From an uncultured Oscillospiraceae bacterium (lineage in GTDB: Bacteria > Bacillota > Clostridia > Oscillospirales > Oscillospiraceae): a stretch of 5,088 nt of DNA. Below are positions 1-5,078 of this stretch, one piece after another. The notes under the pieces were generated by a model, which saw only the letters and a list, made by a program, of their open reading frames with translations, made no database searches and was not told the DNA's origin. Position numbers and translations under genes: made by a program. How positions within the stretch are numbered: the stretch's first letter is position 1; every line of letters starts with the position of its first letter. The DNA lies in NCBI GenBank assembly GCA_934533005.1, contig CAKTBC010000120.1, positions 1 to 5,088 on the forward strand, given 5' to 3'.

Positions 1-234
1 GTCGGTGCCGTTGCCGGCCTTATAGGCAACGATCATGGTCACGGGGCCGTTGGGCGCCCAGCCGGTGGATTCTTCCGCCGGTGCTTCGGCCGGAGTCTCC
101 GTCTGAGGCTCGGCCGGAGTCTCCGTCTGAGGCTCGGCAGGGGTCTCGGTCTGCGCGGGAGCCGCGGTCTCGCCGCAGGCGCACAGCGCAAACACCATGC
201 AAAGGGCAAGGAACAGGGCAAATGCTTTTTTCAT
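1..234 (-). CDS. TctC-like solute-binding lipoprotein, N-terminal part (tripartite tricarboxylate transporter family)
   Basis: This is a partial gene: 78 codons are visible and the frame runs off the left edge without a stop. The start MKKAFALFLALCMVFALCAC is a lipoprotein signal peptide with lipobox L17-C18-A19-C20, so the mature protein should be lipid-anchored outside the cell. A flexible linker follows, made of Q-T-E-T-P-A-E-P repeats (residues 28-50). The folded domain then opens with W59-A-P-N-G-P-V-T-M-I-V-A-Y-K-A-G-N-G-T-D78, which matches the first strand and ligand loop of TctC/Bug-family binding proteins (pattern P-x-x-P-V-T-x-I-V-x-x-x-A-G-G-G-T-D). Members of that family capture carboxylates and pass them to TctA/TctB membrane subunits. 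If those are present they should lie beyond the left edge. The ATG has an AAAGGA ribosome site (RBS core 243-247, 8 nt spacing). The family call rests on about 20 residues, and the substrate is unknown. Confidence 0.72.
   Translation of the reverse strand, partial: MKKAFALFLALCMVFALCACGETAAPAQTETPAEPQTETPAEPQTETPAEAPAEESTGWAPNGPVTMIVAYKAGNGTD
85..153 (-). repeat. In-frame tandem repeat in the lipoprotein linker (8-residue unit, about 3 copies)
   Basis: The repeat encodes QTETPAEP, QTETPAEP and QTETPAE. Copies two and three share 20 identical bases, while copy one differs at a few third positions. The unit is 24 bp, so copy gain or loss keeps the frame. It sits between the lipid anchor and the binding domain and probably acts only as a flexible, acidic spacer. 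Confidence 0.8.
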
Positions 235-263
235 TTTTTCTTTCCTTTCTTTTGATGGATATG

Positions 264-285
264 ATCTCTTCTTCTCCCAAGAGAT
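264..285 (-). promoter_or_regulatory. Inverted repeat at the predicted transcription start of the TctC-like gene
   Basis: ATCTCTT (264-270) and AAGAGAT (279-285) form a perfect 7-bp inverted repeat around an 8-nt centre. It starts almost exactly at the transcription start predicted from the promoter just upstream. It could be a 5'-end mRNA hairpin or a repressor operator. The sequence does not decide between these, and a chance repeat is possible in such a purine/pyrimidine-biased stretch. Confidence 0.35.
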
Positions 286-291
286 GCTGCA

Positions 292-320
292 ATATTACCA
301 GAATACGGTGGTTTTTGCAA
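292..320 (-). promoter_or_regulatory. Sigma-A type promoter of the TctC-like lipoprotein gene
   Basis: Read on the minus strand, TTGCAA (-35, 315-320) and TAATAT (-10, 292-297) are separated by exactly 17 bp. The -10 is preceded by TGG, an extended -10 (TGn) motif. Transcription would begin near 285, giving a leader of about 50 nt before the ATG at 234. The AT-rich stretch upstream (roughly 355-410) could help polymerase bind. This is inferred from the hexamers alone. Confidence 0.65.
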
Positions 321-402
321 GGTGCATTTCATCAAAAAAACCAATCGGTGGAAAATATGTTAAATTAATGTAAAATTACCATAAAATTTCGTATTTTTTC
401 TG

Positions 403-442
403 TAAAGAAAGCATCCGGGCGGTATATTAACACCGCCCGGAT
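403..442 (-). terminator. Intrinsic terminator of the HAAS operon
   Basis: A perfect 11-bp stem, ATCCGGGCGGT (413-423) with ACCGCCCGGAT (432-442), closes an 8-nt loop. Read on the minus strand it is followed by GCTTTCTTT, an interrupted U-tract (403-412). It lies 63 nt past the stop codon of the 68-residue membrane protein and before the promoter of the next minus-strand gene, which is where a terminator for the operon should be. The loop is AT-rich and the U-tract is imperfect, but the stem is strong. Confidence 0.8.
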
Positions 443-505
443 ACGTTTTACATATTCTTTTCGAAACTTAATATAAAATGTTTAACGTTTTCTTTATACA
501 GCACC

Positions 506-712
506 TTATGCCGCGCCGAAAAACTGGAACACGGCGGTCACATAAACCAGAAGCTGTTCACGGCTGACAAATTTCGTCATGTCGGCAATGTCGGTCGTCT
601 GGATCAGGCGCTCAATGCTGCCGCCGGTCGCATACGCCACAGCGAGCAGCGCAATGCCGAGGATCATCAGCACGGAAAAGACGATGGCTACCCATCTCCA
701 TACCTTACTCAT
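506..712 (-). CDS. Small membrane protein of unknown function (68 aa), second gene of the HAAS operon
   Basis: I do not recognise a named family. The protein starts MSKVWRW and has one clear membrane helix at about residues 7-28. A short soluble stretch with charged residues follows (about 30-52, ERLIQTTDIADMTKFVSRE), and a second, shorter hydrophobic segment runs to the C-terminus (about 53-68, LLVYVTAVFQFFGAA). Its ATG (710-712) lies inside the last codons of the upstream gene. The two frames overlap by 8 nt (ATGAGTAA), which suggests translational coupling and joint expression. A longer version of the frame begins upstream at 838, but the extra part is arginine/serine-rich shadow sequence of the neighbouring gene, so the internal ATG was chosen. 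Its placement suggests it works with, or is produced in fixed ratio to, the HAAS membrane protein. No catalytic motif is visible. Confidence 0.72.
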   Translation of the reverse strand: MSKVWRWVAIVFSVLMILGIALLAVAYATGGSIERLIQTTDIADMTKFVSREQLLVYVTAVFQFFGAA

Positions 713-2069
713 CGCCGTTTTCCTCCTTCTTCGGATACAGGATCGAGCGGTAGATGCTGCGCGTGAGGCGCACCGTGAGAGTGCAGCCCGCAACGGCGAT
801 CGAAACGCCCGACCAGAGAAGCAGCAGCGCGAGCGCAAACACGGCCAGCGCCGCGCCCGCCGTCAGCAGCAGGTCCGGCATGCGGACGATCGCGCCGTTG
901 AACACGTACCCGGTAAGATACACGCCCACCGCAACAAACGCCGCGCCGATGGCGAGAACGGCAACGCCGAGCCCGAGCGAAAGTCCAAACAGAAGCGCCC
1001 AGACTGCGAGCATCGGGATCGTGACCACGACCGCGGCAAACACGCGCCCGCCTGAAACGGGACGACGTTCCTCGGCCTCTTCGTACTCGTATTCCTCTTC
1101 GGTTTTCTCTTCCTCGGCGGGCTCCTCCGCCGGAGTCATCTCCGGGGCAGTCTCCGTTTCTTCCGCGGGGAGTTCTTCTGCGGGAATATCGTAAGTAAGC
1201 GCCGTTTCATCCAGCGTCTCCGGTTCCTCCGGCTCTTCCGGGGTTTCCGAAGCTTCGATGGCTTCCGGATCGGCGGTCTCCGCCGTCTCCGGTTCCGCCT
1301 TCGGCATTTCGTCCGCAGGAGCGGACTCCTCCGGCTCCGTCGCAGCCTCTTCCGCCGCCGGTTTGGCAGGCTCGTCCTCCTCGGACTGCGGCAGGGTCTC
1401 CGCCGTCTCCGCTTCCGCGAGCAGCGCGGCAAGGAACGCATCCTCCGCCGATTCGGTCTCCGGCGTATTCTCCGGCTCCGCGGGCGCGGCCTCATCGCTC
1501 TCCGCCGTCTCTTCCGGCGCTTCCTCTTCGATCGGTTCCTCCGGCGTTTCCGTTTTTTTCGGGAACGTCAGACCGAGATCGGAGAAATCCAGATCGTCAA
1601 GATCGATCTCCGGCAGCACGGCATAAGCCGGGCTCTCCGGCGCCGCCGCAGCAGGCACTTCCGGCGCGATCGCCGCCGGCTCCTCCGGCATGAGCTCCGG
1701 CTCTTCCCCGGTCTCCTCCGGCAGGGGCTCTTCCGTTTCCGGCTCGGCCGCATCGAAACCGATCTCCGTCTCCGTGTATTCCTCTTCGACGATCTCAGGC
1801 TCTTCCGGCGCTTCAGGTTCCTCCGCCACGGCGTCGATGTCACCGTCGGCAAACGGCGTTTCGCCGCTCGCTACCGCTTCGCGGTATTCCCGCTCGATCT
1901 GCAATACCTGCCGCACCGGCGAGCCGAAGCAGCGGATCACCGCCGCCTCGCCTTCCGCACCGGCCTCGTCGAACATGCGCTCGTACCGGTTGAGGACGCG
2001 CTCACGCTCGGCGGCGTCCAGAAACGCCAGAAGGCTCCGAAGCTCCGCCATGAAGCTTTTTCGGTTCAA
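705..2069 (-). CDS. DUF1700/HAAS-domain membrane protein with long acidic linker (TTG start, 454 aa)
   Basis: Residues 1-64 (MNRKSFMAELRSLL...YERMFDEAG...F48-G-S-P51) match the small helical HAAS domain of DUF1700-type proteins, normally a partner of PadR-family regulators. Residues about 70-335 form a low-complexity linker dominated by Glu, Pro, Ala and Thr. It is interrupted by one less repetitive patch near 145-173 (...LPEIDLDDLDFSDLGL...). Residues about 343-430 hold roughly three membrane helices, and a charged tail (YPKKEENGDE) follows. The N-terminal domain and linker are probably cytoplasmic. The start chosen is TTG at 2067-2069, because GGAGGT (2078-2083) lies 8 nt upstream and the result gives the family's usual M-N-x-K opening. 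The in-frame ATG at 2106-2108 coincides with the predicted transcription start, and the ATG at 2049-2051 is 26 nt from the ribosome site. Family members are often much shorter, so the linker is unusual. The biological role is unknown. Confidence 0.82.
   Translation of the reverse strand: MNRKSFMAELRSLLAFLDAAERERVLNRYERMFDEAGAEGEAAVIRCFGSPVRQVLQIEREYREAVASGETPFADGDIDAVAEEPEAPEEPEIVEEEYTETEIGFDAAEPETEEPLPEETGEEPELMPEEPAAIAPEVPAAAAPESPAYAVLPEIDLDDLDFSDLGLTFPKKTETPEEPIEEEAPEETAESDEAAPAEPENTPETESAEDAFLAALLAEAETAETLPQSEEDEPAKPAAEEAATEPEESAPADEMPKAEPETAETADPEAIEASETPEEPEEPETLDETALTYDIPAEELPAEETETAPEMTPAEEPAEEEKTEEEYEYEEAEERRPVSGGRVFAAVVVTIPMLAVWALLFGLSLGLGVAVLAIGAAFVAVGVYLTGYVFNGAIVRMPDLLLTAGAALAVFALALLLLWSGVSIAVAGCTLTVRLTRSIYRSILYPKKEENGDE
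1275..1411 (-). repeat. Degenerate repeats within the acidic linker
   Basis: The 17-bp string GGTCTCCGCCGTCTCCG occurs at 1275-1291 and again at 1395-1411, exactly 120 bp apart and in the same frame. It encodes the ETAET part of AEPETAETAD and AEAETAETLP. Similar but less exact GTCTCC/TCCGGC strings are scattered from about 1100 to 1840. They look like slippage- or duplication-derived expansion of a Glu/Pro/Thr-rich linker rather than a separate element. Confidence 0.55.
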
Positions 2070-2077
2070 AGTGGGAC

Positions 2078-2083
2078 ACCTCC
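2078..2083 (-). promoter_or_regulatory. Ribosome binding site deciding the TTG start of the HAAS gene
   Basis: On the minus strand GGAGGT, a full anti-16S match, lies 8 nt before TTG (2067-2069). The nearest in-frame ATG downstream is 26 nt away, too far for this site. The ATG upstream (2108) lies before the site and at the predicted mRNA 5' end. Confidence 0.75.
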
Positions 2084-2114
2084 CATTCCTACTGTTACAA
2101 TTTGTCATCGTTAG

Positions 2115-2142
2115 ATTATACTATTTAATAAAAGCTTGTCAA
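2115..2142 (-). promoter_or_regulatory. Sigma-A promoter of the HAAS operon
   Basis: On the minus strand both hexamers are full consensus: TTGACA (-35, 2137-2142) and TATAAT (-10, 2115-2120), with a 16-bp AT-rich spacer, one short of the optimum. The start point would be near 2108, giving a leader of about 39 nt to the TTG codon. Confidence 0.8.
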
Positions 2143-2162
2143 GTCTTATCCCACGACAAACC

Positions 2163-2191
2163 TTGACAATCCCGGCTCTCTCACATAATAT
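2163..2191 (+). promoter_or_regulatory. Sigma-A promoter of proS
   Basis: TTGACA (-35, 2163-2168) is followed after 17 bp by TAATAT (-10, 2186-2191). An overlapping TATAAT at 2189-2194 has a 20-bp spacer and is less likely. The predicted start near 2198 gives a leader of about 52 nt. The -35 faces away from that of the HAAS promoter, with 20 bp between the two hexamers, so the promoters are divergent and back to back. Confidence 0.75.
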
Positions 2192-2207
2192 AATAAAGTT
2201 AAATCCG

Positions 2208-2230
2208 CGGTGGGAGAAGGGCTCCCGCCG
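2208..2230 (+). promoter_or_regulatory. Hairpin in the proS 5' leader
   Basis: CGGTGGGAG (2208-2216) pairs with CTCCCGCCG (2222-2230) as a 9-bp stem with one U-G wobble and a 5-nt loop. It ends 5 nt before the AAAGGAG ribosome site. No U-tract follows, so it is not a terminator. It could affect mRNA stability or translation, or bind a protein. The leader is too short for a T-box. Confidence 0.5.
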
Positions 2231-2235
2231 TTATA

Positions 2236-2242
2236 AAAGGAG
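2236..2242 (+). promoter_or_regulatory. Ribosome binding site of proS
   Basis: AAAGGAG lies 7 nt before the ATG at 2250-2252. It fixes this start over the longer open frame that reaches back to 2136, whose extra codons would include the promoter and leader. Confidence 0.8.
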
Positions 2243-2249
2243 AAATATC

Positions 2250-3686
2250 ATGGCGAAAGAAAAAATGGTCGAGCAGATCACCAACATGGAGACCGATTTT
2301 GCTCAATGGTACACCGACATCTGCCGCAAGGCCGAGCTGGTGGAGTATGCCTCGGTAAAGGGCTTCACCATCCTGCGCCCCTACGGCTACGCGATCTGGG
2401 AAAACATCCAGCAGATCATGGACGCCGAGTTTAAAAAGACCGGCCACCAGAACGTGGCGATGCCCGTTCTGATCCCGGAGAGCCTTCTTAAAAAGGAAGG
2501 CGAGCTCGTCAACGGCTTTGCGCCCGAGGTGGCGTGGGTCACGAAGGGCGGCAGCGAAGAGCTGGAAGAGCCGCTCGCGTTCCGTCCCACGAGCGAGACG
2601 ATGTTCTGCGATCACTGGTCGCGCGTGCTCCACTCCTATCGTGAGCTGCCGATGCTCTATAACCAGTGGTGCTCCGTCATCCGCTGGGAGAAGACGACCC
2701 GTCCGTTCCTGCGCAGCCGCGAGTTCTGGTGGCAGGAGGGTCACACCATTCATGAGACCGCCGAGGAGGCCGAGGCCGAGACCGCGCAGCAGCTCAAGTG
2801 CTACGCCGATTTCTTTGAGAACGTCCTCGCCATCCCCGTCGTCCCCGGCCGCAAGACCGAGAAGGAAAAGTTTGCCGGCGCAGAGGCCACCTACACCTGC
2901 GAATGCATGATGAAGGATCACAAGGCGCTGCAGGGCGCGACGTCCCACTACTTCGGCGACAAGTTCTCGCGCGCCTACAACGTCACGTTTACCGGGCGCG
3001 ACAACAAGGTGCAGTATCCGTTCCAGACGTCCTGGGGCTCCACGACGCGCATGATCGGCGCGGTCATCATGGCGCACGGCGACAACAACGGCCTTGTTCT
3101 GCCCCCGAAGATTGCCCCCATTCAGGTCATCGTCCTCCCTATCGCACAGCACAAGCCCGGCGTGCTCGAAAAGGCGCAGGAGCTCGTTGACCGGCTTGCG
3201 AAGCTGGGGCTTCGCGTCAAGGGTGACTTTACCGATAACTCTCCGGGGTGGAAGTTTGCCAACTGGGAGATGAAGGGCGTGCCGCTGCGCATCGAGATCG
3301 GCCCGAAGGACATCGAGAACAACCAGTGCGTCGCCGTCCGCCGCGACGACCGCGAGAAGATGTTCCTCTCGCTCGACGAGCTGGAAGCGAAGGTTCCCGA
3401 GCTGCTCGACGCCGTGCAGAAGTCGCTCTACGAAAAGGCCAAGGCCAACATGGAAGAGCACACCTATCCTGCCTACTCGCTCGAAGAGGCGAAGAAGATT
3501 CAGGAGGAAAAGGGCGGCTTCATCAAGACCATGTGGTGCGGCGAGCTTGCGTGCGAGATGAAAATGAAGGAGCAGGCCGGCATGTCCAGCCGCTGCATGC
3601 CGCTGCATCAGGAGCACCTGGCCGACACCTGCCCCATCTGCGGGAAGCCCGCCAAGCACATGATCTACTGGGGCGTAGCGTACTAA
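2250..3686 (+). CDS. proS: Prolyl-tRNA synthetase, short archaeal/eukaryote-like type
   Basis: This cytoplasmic class II aminoacyl-tRNA synthetase charges tRNA-Pro with proline using ATP. The 478-residue length fits the short type found in Thermus and many Firmicutes, which lacks the editing insertion of the E. coli type. The motif 1 region spans about 38-75 and F111-R-P-T-S-E-T117 is the proline-site loop. Motif 2 is R145-W-E-K-T-T-R-P-F-L-R-S-R-E-F159, followed by W-W-Q-E-G-H-T (160-166). Motif 3 is G263-S-T-T-R-M-I-G270 with H276-G-D nearby. The anticodon-binding domain runs from about 290 to 390. The C-terminal domain has C430, C435, C461 and C464, spaced like the zinc ligands of the Thermus enzyme, and ends in the conserved Ala-Tyr whose carboxylate reaches the active site there. 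All key residues appear present. It has its own promoter and ribosome site, divergent from the HAAS operon, and nothing suggests decay. Confidence 0.97.
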   Translation: MAKEKMVEQITNMETDFAQWYTDICRKAELVEYASVKGFTILRPYGYAIWENIQQIMDAEFKKTGHQNVAMPVLIPESLLKKEGELVNGFAPEVAWVTKGGSEELEEPLAFRPTSETMFCDHWSRVLHSYRELPMLYNQWCSVIRWEKTTRPFLRSREFWWQEGHTIHETAEEAEAETAQQLKCYADFFENVLAIPVVPGRKTEKEKFAGAEATYTCECMMKDHKALQGATSHYFGDKFSRAYNVTFTGRDNKVQYPFQTSWGSTTRMIGAVIMAHGDNNGLVLPPKIAPIQVIVLPIAQHKPGVLEKAQELVDRLAKLGLRVKGDFTDNSPGWKFANWEMKGVPLRIEIGPKDIENNQCVAVRRDDREKMFLSLDELEAKVPELLDAVQKSLYEKAKANMEEHTYPAYSLEEAKKIQEEKGGFIKTMWCGELACEMKMKEQAGMSSRCMPLHQEHLADTCPICGKPAKHMIYWGVAY

Positions 3687-3696
3687 TTTCAAAAAT

Positions 3697-3721
3697 GGGA
3701 AGGTCTCCCCTCTCTTTTTTT
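3697..3721 (+). terminator. Possible weak terminator after proS
   Basis: GGGA (3697-3700) can pair with TCCC (3706-3709) around a 5-nt loop. After CTCTC there is a run of seven T (3715-3721), starting 29 nt after the proS stop. The stem is only 4 bp, so termination may be partial and some transcripts may continue into the DUF4349 gene. Confidence 0.35.
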
Positions 3722-3793
3722 CGTATTTGCGGAACTTTTTTCCTGCGGCAGCGTCTAATAATCAGAATCCCCTTTAGAAAACAAATCTTTTAC

Positions 3794-3799
3794 GGGAGG
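3794..3799 (+). promoter_or_regulatory. Ribosome binding site of the DUF4349 gene, within a small dyad
   Basis: GGGAGG lies 8 nt before the ATG at 3808. The same bases belong to GGAGG-AG-CCTCC (3795-3806), so the site can pair with the bases between it and the start codon. This could lower translation, though the tight loop limits the pairing to about 4 bp. Confidence 0.6.
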
Positions 3800-3807
3800 A
3801 GCCTCCG

Positions 3808-4914
3808 ATGAAAAAGACTACGAAGCTTCTTGCTCTCGCGCTCGCGCTTGTGCTCGCGCTCGGTCTCGCCGGGTGCGGTGCGAAAACGTCGAGCATGACC
3901 GAATCTTGCTACAGCGAAAGAATCGACAGTGCTCCCATGGAGGAGCCGAGGGCAGACACGCCGATGGAATCGGAATCGATGCCGTCGGCTGCTGCTTCCA
4001 GCGGTTTCGGCAATTTTGCCGCCGAGGACGACGCCTTCTACGAGGAAAACCTCAGAGACACTACCGCCGATATCGCCGACATGAGCGAGAAGATCATCTA
4101 CAGCGCCGATGCGACGCTCGAAACGACCGAGTTTGAGTATTCGATTGAGGAGATCCGCGCACTTGTCAAAGAACTGGGCGGCTTTATGGAGAGCTCGAGC
4201 ATTTCCGGCAACAACTACTATAACATCTCCCGCGGCAATACGGGCGGGCGCTATGCGTCCTTCCTCATCCGCGTGCCGAGCGACAAGTTCTCCGTGCTGA
4301 CCAACTCCCTCTCCGCGTTCGGCAATGTTCCCTACTGCAACACATACATGCAGAACGTGACGATGGAATACTATGACGTGCAGAGTCGTCTCGAAGCCTA
4401 CAAAACGCAGGAGACCCGGCTTCTTGAAATGCTTGCCGTCGCCAAATCGGTCGAGGACATGCTCGCCATTCAGCAGCAGCTCACCGACGTGCAGTATGAG
4501 ATCGACTCGCTCACCGGACAGCTTCGCTACTACGACCATCAGGTCAATTACTCCACCGTATCGCTCTACGTTTCCGAAGTGACCAAGTATACGCCCGAGC
4601 CGACAATCACGCTCACCTACTGGGAGCGCATGAGCCGCGGCTTTACCGAATCGCTCAAGGAGGTGGGCGAGTTCCTCCAGGATCTGTTCCTCTGGTTCAT
4701 AACGAGTCTGCCGTGGCTTGTGCCTCTCGCCGCAGTCATCGTGCTGATTGTGTGGCTCATCCGGCGCAGCGCGAAAAAGCGTCCGGAGCGCGCTGCGAAG
4801 CGGGCGGCCAAACGCGCCGCCATCGCGGAAAAGAAGGCGCAGAAGGCCGCGGCCAAAGCCGCCGCGAAGAGCACAGCCCCCGCGGAAGAGTCCCCGAAAG
4901 ACAACGAAAAATAA
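3808..4914 (+). CDS. DUF4349 domain lipoprotein with C-terminal membrane helix
   Basis: The 368-residue protein opens with a lipoprotein signal peptide (MKKTTKLLALALALVLALGL) and lipobox L20-A-G-C23. A low-complexity acidic region (about 40-90) follows. The DUF4349 domain spans about 94-318: an I-I-Y-S-A-D-A-T-L-E-T strand, the IEEIRALVKELGGF helix, and Y-A-S-F-L-I-R-V-P-S-D-K-F (149-161). A helical, coiled-coil-prone stretch (about 186-240, including EAYKTQETRLLEML and MLAIQQQLTDVQYEIDSL) leads to a membrane helix (about 295-318). The tail (319-368) is Lys/Arg/Ala-rich, then acidic at its end. The likely topology is a lipidated N-terminus and domain outside the cell, with the basic tail in the cytoplasm. 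The biochemical function of the family is not established. No convincing promoter was found in the 121 bases upstream, so expression may come from a weak local promoter or from read-through past proS. A strong terminator follows. Confidence 0.9.
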   Translation: MKKTTKLLALALALVLALGLAGCGAKTSSMTESCYSERIDSAPMEEPRADTPMESESMPSAAASSGFGNFAAEDDAFYEENLRDTTADIADMSEKIIYSADATLETTEFEYSIEEIRALVKELGGFMESSSISGNNYYNISRGNTGGRYASFLIRVPSDKFSVLTNSLSAFGNVPYCNTYMQNVTMEYYDVQSRLEAYKTQETRLLEMLAVAKSVEDMLAIQQQLTDVQYEIDSLTGQLRYYDHQVNYSTVSLYVSEVTKYTPEPTITLTYWERMSRGFTESLKEVGEFLQDLFLWFITSLPWLVPLAAVIVLIVWLIRRSAKKRPERAAKRAAKRAAIAEKKAQKAAAKAAAKSTAPAEESPKDNEK

Positions 4915-4929
4915 CCTGCCCTCTCCCCT

Positions 4930-4959
4930 GCGCCCCGGCGAAATCGCCGGGGCGCTTTT
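4930..4959 (+). terminator. Intrinsic terminator of the DUF4349 gene
   Basis: A perfect 11-bp GC-rich stem, GCGCCCCGGCG (4930-4940) with CGCCGGGGCGC (4945-4955), has an AAAT loop and is followed by TTTTC. It begins 15 nt after the stop codon. The U-tract is short but the stem is very stable. Confidence 0.88.
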
Positions 4960-5016
4960 CGTTGGCACGGCAGGGAAAATACGCCAAAAAATCCGAGGTT
5001 TTTTCGTCAATTTCCC

Positions 5017-5045
5017 TTGACCGGACAGGCGGTTTGTGTTATATT
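5017..5045 (+). promoter_or_regulatory. Sigma-A promoter at the right edge
   Basis: TTGACC (-35, 5017-5022) and TATATT (-10, 5040-5045) are separated by 17 bp, and TGT before the -10 gives an extended -10 motif. Transcription would start near 5052 and read out of the window. Confidence 0.72.
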
Positions 5046-5062
5046 AACCCTACCTGTCGGTC
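5019..5062 (+). promoter_or_regulatory. Operator-like dyad spanning the right-edge promoter
   Basis: GACCGGACAGG (5019-5029) and CCTGTCGGTC (5053-5062) are inverted copies apart from one extra G in the first. The first copy also contains ACCG-N6-CGGT (5020-5033), lying on and just after the -35. The second lies at the predicted start point. Such ACCG/CGGT dyads flanking a -10 are typical of autoregulated TetR-family promoters. The regulator itself is not visible, so the family is a guess. Confidence 0.45.
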
Positions 5063-5078
5063 GAGAGGTTTATTTTTT

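Noticed and set aside
81..368. Plus-strand frame of 95 codons over the left-edge lipoprotein gene and its promoter
   Set aside because: It begins in the antisense of the repeat linker, continues through the intergenic promoter region, and lacks a ribosome site.
1258..1626. Ser/Ala/Gly-rich plus-strand frame within the acidic linker region
   Set aside because: The composition is the antisense reading of Glu/Pro codons; there is no ribosome site and no domain.
1100..1840. CRISPR-like or tandem DNA repeat array suggested by recurring GTCTCC/TCCGGC strings
   Set aside because: Spacing is irregular, copies are inexact, and all lie in frame with a Glu/Pro-rich protein linker, so protein low complexity explains them.
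2100..2250. T-box riboswitch upstream of proS
   Set aside because: The predicted leader is about 52 nt and the T-box antiterminator consensus is absent; CCGCGGTGGGAG only superficially resembles part of it.
2199..3692. Open frame of 497 codons on the minus strand, opposite proS
   Set aside because: It lies wholly antisense to a confidently identified proS. Its protein is low-complexity, rich in Leu, Arg, Val and Ala, with no recognisable domain. It reflects codon use in a GC-rich gene.
3733..3762. Promoter for the DUF4349 gene (TAATAA near 3756)
   Set aside because: The only -35 at a 17-bp spacing is AACTTT, a poor match, and the better TTGCGG (3727-3732) is 23 bp away. It is too weak to annotate.
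3695..3811. Small plus-strand frame between proS and the DUF4349 gene (MGRSPLSFF...)
   Set aside because: It has no ribosome site, runs through the poly-T tract, and overlaps the ribosome site of the next gene. It is the tail of a shadow frame of proS.
3790..5010. Open frame of 406 codons on the minus strand, opposite the DUF4349 gene
   Set aside because: It is antisense to a recognisable lipoprotein gene, crosses that gene's terminator, and has an Arg/Gly/His-rich composition typical of shadow frames.
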